Of a DNA stretch of 64,000 bases, positions 57,969-64,000 are shown piece by piece. Both the position numbers and the translations under genes were made by a program. The notes under the pieces are model-generated. The model did no database searches, had not been told where the DNA came from, and saw only the letters and a list, made by a program, of their open reading frames with translations. Where the stretch lies: contig OX388348.1 of assembly GCA_947579665.1 (NCBI GenBank), positions 12,958,001 to 13,022,000 of the forward strand. The letters are read 5' to 3'. The stretch comes from Sympetrum striolatum. Its lineage: Eukaryota; Arthropoda; Insecta; Odonata; Libellulidae. Each line of letters opens with the position of its first letter. Positions within the stretch are counted from its first letter, which is position 1.

Positions 57969-58123
57969 GAAAATATTTCAACTGCTTGAGTCACTATGAA
58001 TTCTTCATCTTGAAGCTTATTACTTAAACAAAATGCAACATCCACAAAATACCTAACCCCTACTACTATCAAGCAAAAATAGAAAACATTCCAATAGCTT
58101 GAGTCACTATGAATTCTTCATCT
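57969..58123 (+). repeat. Direct repeat, about 42 bp, copies 113 bp apart
   Basis: GAAAATATTTCAACTGC followed by TTGAGTCACTATGAATTCTT at 57969-58010 is repeated as GAAAACATTCCAATAGC plus the same continuation at 58082-58123. The last 27 bp are identical. Non-coding. Confidence 0.7.
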
Positions 58124-58498
58124 GCAGTAAAATATCCTTCACTAATACATTTGTGGGACGTGGATTAAAATCCGCGGTAAAAATATTCTCATAATGGTAA
58201 CTTGTAAGCTTCCTTAATTAACACCGTACATTGACAATCAAATTATCTCCGAAAAACTAAATATTAACTTAGCCAATTGAACTGTCATATTAGGATATAA
58301 GCGATGGTTTAATCTCTAACTGACTAAATCTAAGTGAAACTGCTAATCACATAATATGGTCAAATTACTTTTTGTAAACTTCTAAATTTAACAAAATAAT
58401 TCTATGCCATATCTTCTGCCTTATTAGAATATCGAATAAATCAAATTAAATTGATCCCACCTAGAGAAACAATACCAACAACATGAAATAGATATGAG
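58124..58498. other. AT-rich spacer
   Basis: No feature recognised. Confidence 0.5.
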
Positions 58499-58555
58499 GA
58501 TGGAATATAGGTACCCCATAGGCAAAACCTGTTTTAGGGTGACCATCAAACTCAA
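58499..58555 (-). mobile_element. Repeat family C, copy 2 (minus strand)
   Basis: Minus strand: GAGTTTGATGGTCACCC, AAACAGGTTTTGCCTATGGG, GTACCTATATTCCATCC. It matches 11333-11396 at most positions. Probably a LINE 3' UTR fragment. It lies just upstream of an RTE-like LINE tail in the opposite orientation. Confidence 0.5.
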
Positions 58556-58589
58556 TTAAATTTAGGGCTGATGATCAATGACAAAAGAT

Positions 58590-58705
58590 GCTGGATGACA
58601 TGAGGGGTGGGGTTAACTATAAGGAAATAAAGGAGATAGCGATTAATATGGAGTTTTGATTGCACATGAACCTACCGAAAGGTAAAACACTCATGATGAT
58701 GACCA
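58590..58705 (+). mobile_element. Decayed RTE-like LINE C-terminus, fragment 4
   Basis: The frame reads MLDDMRGGVNYKEIKEIAIN then MEF, a TGA where the conserved tryptophan is expected, and LHMNLPKGKTLMMM ending in an ATG triplet run. It is near-identical in layout to the copy at 62755-62901. The terminal ATGATGATG run probably marks the element's 3' tail. Confidence 0.7.
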
Positions 58706-61210
58706 GTGCAGATACAATATTTAACTTCTAAAAAAGCAAAAATGGTACGGTTTATCATGAAAAAGAAAAAAAAAAACAGAGAACAAAGAAATACAAAGAA
58801 AAGATAAACAATGGAAGTCGCAAGGGAAACAAGTGACATACGTTGGTATAGCGACAGACGATCTAGCAAAGCATCACAGAGCCTTACAGAATTAAACTCA
58901 AGTTTCACGGAATTCAACTAAATCCAATGAGAACGTCGGAATCTGAGAATTCCGGCGTAATTAGGACCTCAAAGAGAAGGCCGATGTCACAAAAACCGAT
59001 CTCGGAGGAGATAAACGGACATAAAGGCTGAAATGAGTGGTCGCCTAGTGTCTCACTTCCCGAATAGCGACTCCTGAAGGTCACGTAAAAAGGGAAATTC
59101 CTCTCGTCCCCTTCATAGACGGGCACTTGGACCGCTTCGCCACGAACATGAGGTCATTTAGACCAAACGCACTGCGTAGGCACCTTCTTGAAGTGCAGAA
59201 GGGGGACACACCGCTGTGAATGGCAGAGTGGGTCGACAGAAATTCCCCCGAACTAATCGACTGCCTTTGTTACGCCGCGTGGCTTTAACAAGCTTCTGAT
59301 GATTAAGTTCCGCGAAGTAATTAGTGGTATCATACACGGACTGTACTCTGGAGAATCCGTGGTGATTCTATTTTTATCAAAAGCATACTTCGTGCAGTAT
59401 GAAATCAAATATATGCTGTACGTATTTCATAAATAATTTTTGGATAAATATGCATTATTTTACCATTGCTATACTGCCTTCCCGTGATGGTAATGATATA
59501 AAACTTTAGGAGATTAATGCTTTCAAACATATAATGAATTTTCCTATCGATAAATCATTATAACCAATTGCTAAAAGAGTGCTTAAGTGAAAAATATGAA
59601 TTAAAATTCATCCCTAAGAATCCCATAAACAATGTTTTAATAAATATACATTATTTTACCCATTTATGCAACTTAAATGTAATAGATAATAATAATACCG
59701 ATAGTATAATCGATAATACAGGCACTTGAAGATATTGATTTAATAATACTAAGATACATTTTCCCCATTGTTATATAAGAATTGGCAAGGAAAAGGTAAC
59801 CATGATTTATCACAAAAACACGAATAATTGAAACGAAAGTTCTAGCACGGTAGTTCGGTTGGTTAAATTCAAAATCCAGACAACAGCACCGTCTGTCAAT
59901 AAATAAGTAACGAATAACGAATATAAATCATAACGAATTTTCTTATTGAAATCAAGTTATCAGGTTGTTAATTTCACTTATTATCTGGTATACCACCGAC
60001 TGGTGATATAAAATCTATTGAATTATGGAGATTTTAGAATACAACTCTTCTATTTTTAACCAGTGTCATTCGCACATATTTGACGCTGACCTTACCACAA
60101 GATCATTGATCAATTTGTACTACATTAAAACAACACATAATCAGTCCCTCTTCATCCAAAATAAAACAGCATAACCTACAATAATTTTAAGACAACATAT
60201 CCTGGAAAAACCAGGACGATACCTATTGCATAATTTTCGATGACAGCCACTCCAACTCCGAGAGAGAGAGAAGTTCCATCAGGCATTAAGAGAGACTCGA
60301 CAAGGAGCATTTAGATCACGAGGTTAAAACCAGAGGAATGGAAGAAGTCTTCAGCGAGAAGGTACCACAATGAGGCGGTCATTCCGGCAAAGCAAGAAAC
60401 GGGGCTCGAGTACGTTTTATACGAAACCCTAAATTGCGATGTACGTCTCCGGCAAAACAGCGACTGTGAAATATCGCATCTTTCGGCGCAGCTCCTGGTA
60501 GTCGGGAATTTATTTGGCAGATAAATGGGAGTGTTCACCTTTTTAACGTTCATTACCATCGCACGAAATCACGTACCCCTTTAATGTGGAGTCGGGGAAA
60601 TGGAGGGCCTCCTCAAATTCTTGGCGGGAGATACTGCGTTCGGTGCCGGGATGTGCGAATCGAATGGCCGAAATGAATCAACACTGACTAAAATATGGGC
60701 GTAGCCCATTAGGAATAGAGAATATCTAAGAAAGGAATAAGTTCTGAGATATATTTCTGCGACTGTATTCGTTGAGTAGTACTAGCTGATAAGGTTAGCA
60801 GTTATTTTACTTTAAATGCTGGATTAAGAAAATAAAAGATAAATAAAAGGATGCCGTAAGAAACTTCTCATCATATCTAGACAATGAACTAGAATATAAT
60901 CGAGACATCAGGATTACTTCGTGTACTTCGACTCGAATTCTTATCATTACCTGCCTCGTTAAAATCCTGAAGAATATTCCAAGACTCTCTAAGTAGAAAT
61001 AAAAAAACTCAAAAACTTTTTACAAAAGCCGAACATCTATTACCTTTTTAAAGTTTCTTGATCAAAGTAGGTTATTGAAAAATAATTTTCTATTAGAATT
61101 AGGTCAAATTTTACAACCCTATAGCATTTCCAGAACAATCAACGTACCGCTGCCAGTTTTTTTGCACCGAAGAAATATCAATATAATTATTTGTCAGTAA
61201 AATTATCACT
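58706..61210. other. Spacer with islands at 58900-59300 and 60240-60680
   Basis: 58900-59300 and 60240-60680 are richer in CG (GAGAACGTCGGAATC, GTTACGCCGCGTGG, GCGATGTACGTCTCCGGC, GTTCGGTGCCGGGATG). 59400-60200 is AT-rich, with small repeated TAAATATACATTATTTTACC words at about 59446 and 59641. At 59847-59880, CACGGTAGTTCGGTTGG resembles a tRNA A-box half but lacks a B box. Confidence 0.45.
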
Positions 61211-61545
61211 GCGAAAGCTGTTTCAATTCTCAATCACTCAAGCATTAGCTACTTGGAATGTCTATGAAACTATGACTATGAGTCAAGATGAAAAATGAGG
61301 TACTTTGCTGTTGACGTCCTAAATCAGGATGCTGTGTATGAGTGGGAAACCTCCTCGTAATTACACCACAATAGCACTAGGAATAACTCTTACGTAAGTA
61401 TTAAGGAGCATTAACAATGACGACATACTCAAAATGAATGCTTTAATTTAGCATCGCTCATAAGTTACAAACCTTTCTCATGATTATAGCAACAAACAAG
61501 ACTAAATCAAAATTAATGAAAGATACCTTTTTCTCTATCCCACAC
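61211..61545 (+). mobile_element. Repeat family A, copy 7
   Basis: GCGAAAGCTGTTTCAATTC, CAAGCATTAGCTACTTGG, AAGATGAAAAATGAGGTACT and TTGCTG correspond to the core. Further on, CTTTAATTTAGCATCGCTCA, ATTATAGCAACAAACAAGAC and AGATACCTTTTTCTC match the downstream segment of copies 1 and 6. It is diverged but in the correct order. Confidence 0.65.
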
Positions 61546-62754
61546 GAAAAGACTAACGAAAAATGTTCATCCTTGAGGCACATAAAAATCAACTAAAAGG
61601 AATTTCAACCATGGCGATATACAATTTTATGAACAAAATAAAAATCTCCTTACAGAAATTCCAACGAAAACTCCCATTACAATTCGTACTCGGAGAACTC
61701 GTAAGAGTTGTACCCTGTCACAAAATAATTCCTCCAACGAGAATCGCATAGGTATAAAAACCCAATTTAACCAGCCGTGAGAGCCCTCCTGGGCAAGGAT
61801 GCTGGGGAAACGTCCCCTTTGGGCGTCAAACTTTCAATATCTATTAATAAAATAAAACGGAACGGGTTTGACAAATGGAATATTAGAGCTGCCGCCGGGA
61901 AAAGAAAATATTGAATAAAAGGAAATGAAATGAGAAGCGGGGATAACACGCGGAGGAGATGTTTGGAGCGACGACTGCAGGATGATTTATAATAGGGAAA
62001 AGACAGGCCGAAAGGGGGAGAGGCATTAATTTTAGCCAAGAAGTCGAGACAAGGATTTATATATGTAGAGCAAATAAACGGTCGTTTCACTCCGGTTTAA
62101 ATTAGGACCGAAATCACGGTAGTATATCCCATTCCGTATGCAGACAAAGTCGGGGTGATGTCTCATGACAATCACAAGGACTGAAATTTCCAAATTGTCT
62201 TTTCCTATTACGTATTTCTTTCCCCACTTATCACGAGGATGAGGCGATGCTTAGGAGGGAAAATTTCCATCTCTCGACACAAAGGCGAGCTTTTGTATCT
62301 TCAAAGCATTTTCCTTCCGTTAAATCTTTGATTGAAATGTCTTTGGGATCTAATTTCGAATCAAGGCGAGATGGATTCGTAAAAGAGACGAACAAATGAC
62401 TGCTTCACAAACTTCATAGAAGCAGAGCGGCGCATAGTTACACGTCTTCAAAACGATCTAAATCATCAAGGAGAGGAAAAAATGAGTATAATTTCCTATT
62501 TGATTCAATTTTTAAATTGACACTTATGTTGCTTAGTTCAGTAGGCAGCAATTTTTTCGACAGCTCATCCTACAAACGTATTCATGAGAAAATCAAACAT
62601 TTGTAAGTTAATATATGGAGCTAACCTATTTCTTCTAGAAGGTAAGATACAATTAGATAGAACTAAGAATGCTAACAACAAGACGGAGTCTGTTGTAATA
62701 ATTAGATCTTATTGATAAATCTTCTTAATAACATTATGTAGAATTCAGGGTAAA
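61546..62754. other. Spacer with CpG-containing island at 61760-62130
   Basis: GCTGCCGCCGGGAAAAG, GAAGCGGGGATAACACGCGG and GTTTGGAGCGACGACTGC. A 107-codon minus-strand frame (61767-62090) has no motif. 62130-62750 is mixed to AT-rich with no feature. Confidence 0.45.
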
Positions 62755-62901
62755 AAAACAGAGGGGAAGACAGAGACAAAATAGGTCGGATGACATAAGG
62801 GGTGGGGTTTACTATAAAGAAATGAAGGAGATGGCGATTAATAAGGATTTTTGAGTGTATATGAACCTACCGAATGGTAGAACATCCATGATGATGATGG
62901 A
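62755..62901 (+). mobile_element. Decayed RTE-like LINE C-terminus, fragment 5 (best copy)
   Basis: The frame reads RGRQRQNRSDDIRGG then VYYKEMKEMAINKDF, a TGA at the conserved tryptophan, and VYMNLPNGRTSMMMM. The RGR.R...LDD.RGG..Y.EMK sequence is a recognised terminal signature of RTE-like LINE polymerases. The ATG repeat at the end is shared with 58590-58705. Only about 150 bp of the element remains. Confidence 0.72.
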
Positions 62902-62994
62902 ATTATAGGGGAGATTTTTTCAAAATTATTTACTTCATTTCTTTGCAACTGTTGCCATAAGATGGGTAAGATTTTTTTATAGACTTTTTTTAAA

Positions 62995-63292
62995 GGACAG
63001 ACAATAAGTAATCATTAATTTACATTTTATTCGGTCTTGTCCATGGCTGTTAAGACATGACAACTACTGAGGTATGGATGATGCTAAATAATGACATTCA
63101 TTTGATTACTTCTCTACAAATGCGAAGAAGAGTTCCCGTAACACTTTCATAAACCTTACCCACTGAGAACGTTCTCGTTTGGTGAGGAAAGCAAGGAAAA
63201 ATACCACACTCATCTTGCCAAGTAAGCCTCTTTATCTCTCCAAAGCAGTTGGTAAATAATAGGGGGAGGAATGAGATTTAGCAATTCCCAGC
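62995..63292 (-). mobile_element. Repeat family A, copy 8 (minus strand, long)
   Basis: Minus strand: AACTGCTTTGGAGAGATAAA, GAGGCTTACTTGGCAAGATG, AGTGTGGTATTTTTCC, TTGCTTTCCTCACC, then GTCATTATTTAGCATCATCC, ATACCTCAGTAGTTGTCATG and AACAGCCATGGACAAGACC. It has both the core and the downstream segment and shares their order with copies 1 and 6. Confidence 0.7.
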
Positions 63293-64000
63293 AATTACCT
63301 GAATAATGTACAGAACGACGAAATAATTTTAAGTTCTCAAAAGTACTTACAGTTATTTTAAGTAAGGATTTTCCGTGGGAGGAAACCAGTGTTTTCGTAC
63401 TATAAATATTCATAAACATGAACGAAATATTGTAGTCAAAGTAAGTAAAGTTTTCAGTAAAGCTTCTCTACTATTTTTGCATCACAGAGTGAGTTAAATT
63501 CACAAAGGAACAAATCGCACCTCGTTAAATTTCACATTTAAAAGCCCACAGACTTCCTTGTACGAATTCCGAGTATGTGACTTAACTTAGCAAAAAATAT
63601 CAACGACATGAATAACTGGAAACAATGAACGAACAACTTCGGAAGACGAGGTAAGTAGGGATTGGTCGTTCGGCAGGCTCAGAGAAAAAGGCGAGAGACG
63701 CGAATAGAAATAAAAATCAGATTGATTTTTTCGAGGGGAAAATGCCTGTCCCTCATAAAGAAGCAAGACCTGAAAAACGCCTTGAGAGATGAAAAGGTAT
63801 CAAGCTGACTTCCCAGCGGTACAGAAACCTTTACAATGCTTTCGAATTCGCCCAGACTCTCCGACTGATGATGTTCATGAAAACTTTCTCGATATTCAGG
63901 AAAATGAGCAAATGGGGTTTTAAGGCGAAGAAAGGGGAAAAAGAAAACTTTAAGTTGCGCGAGCTTTTGAAACTAACGCGACGTTAGTTGGAAAAAGTAG
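63293..64000. other. Spacer, no feature seen
   Basis: AT-rich to about 63630, then mixed composition with some purine-rich stretches. No gene or repeat is recognised before the window ends. Confidence 0.5.

Noticed and set aside
59847..59880. tRNA-like A-box half (GGTAGTTCGGTTGGTTAA)
   Set aside because: No B box or tail follows; too short to support a SINE call.

Overview
This 64 kb window looks like non-coding DNA from a large, repeat-rich animal genome, most likely an arthropod and probably an insect. That assignment is inferred from the retroelement types: tRNA-headed SINEs with a trinucleotide tail, and two kinds of LINE reverse-transcriptase C-terminal remnants that are common in insects. 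The sequence is clearly AT-rich. No species can be named. I found no convincing protein-coding gene, functional tRNA or rRNA gene, CRISPR array or bacterial feature. Open frames longer than 100 codons are compositional (purine- or pyrimidine-rich strands), overlap equally long frames on the other strand, or arise from a tandem repeat whose period is a multiple of three. The window is therefore intergenic or lies inside a very long intron.

What it does contain is interspersed repeats. (1) Repeat family A: nine diverged copies near 6.2, 10.5, 12.6, 31.1, 39.7, 53.0, 55.7, 61.2 and 63.1 kb. It has a B-box-like start, an internal hairpin, a hallmark GAGTGAGGTAGTTTGCC block, and in the longer copies a shared downstream segment. 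I do not recognise it as a named family. (2) SINE S1: three copies (41.5, 45.1, 56.4 kb) with perfect 12-14 bp target-site duplications and an ACT-repeat tail; one is 5'-truncated. A diverged relative lies at 34.2 kb. (3) Older tRNA-like SINE fragments (1.6, 3.7, 4.2, 9.6, 31.3, 31.4, 50.9 kb), several in head-to-head pairs. (4) Decayed 3' ends of an RTE-like LINE (43.6, 47.2, 54.7, 58.6, 62.8 kb) and the 3' end of a Jockey/CR1-like LINE (56.8-57.4 kb). (5) Foldback or MITE-like elements at 1.83, 10.3 and 30.0 kb. (6) Degenerate tandem arrays at 7.7, 14.5, 22.5 and 26.1 kb, and a duplicated 350 bp segment at 47.4 and 48.8 kb.

Between the repeats, AT-rich spacer alternates with islands of several hundred bases that are visibly richer in CpG (for example 9.06-9.39, 10.64-11.10, 16.4-17.1, 25.5-25.75, 33.5-33.8, 34.5-35.0, 37.0-37.7, 40.4-40.9, 47.9-48.65, 53.7-54.3 and 60.2-60.7 kb). 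Some hold recognisable regulatory words, such as CRE sites just upstream of TATA boxes at 9.3 and 10.1 kb, a TATA box at 33.7 kb, and an inverted CCAAT palindrome at 21.07 kb. These are the best candidates for conserved regulatory DNA, but that is inference without an alignment.

The most interesting structures are repeat family A, the S1 insertions with intact target duplications, the long foldback at 10.2-10.4 kb, the SINE head bracketed by inverted copies of one tail at 9.53-9.68 kb, and the 72 bp array that keeps an open frame.
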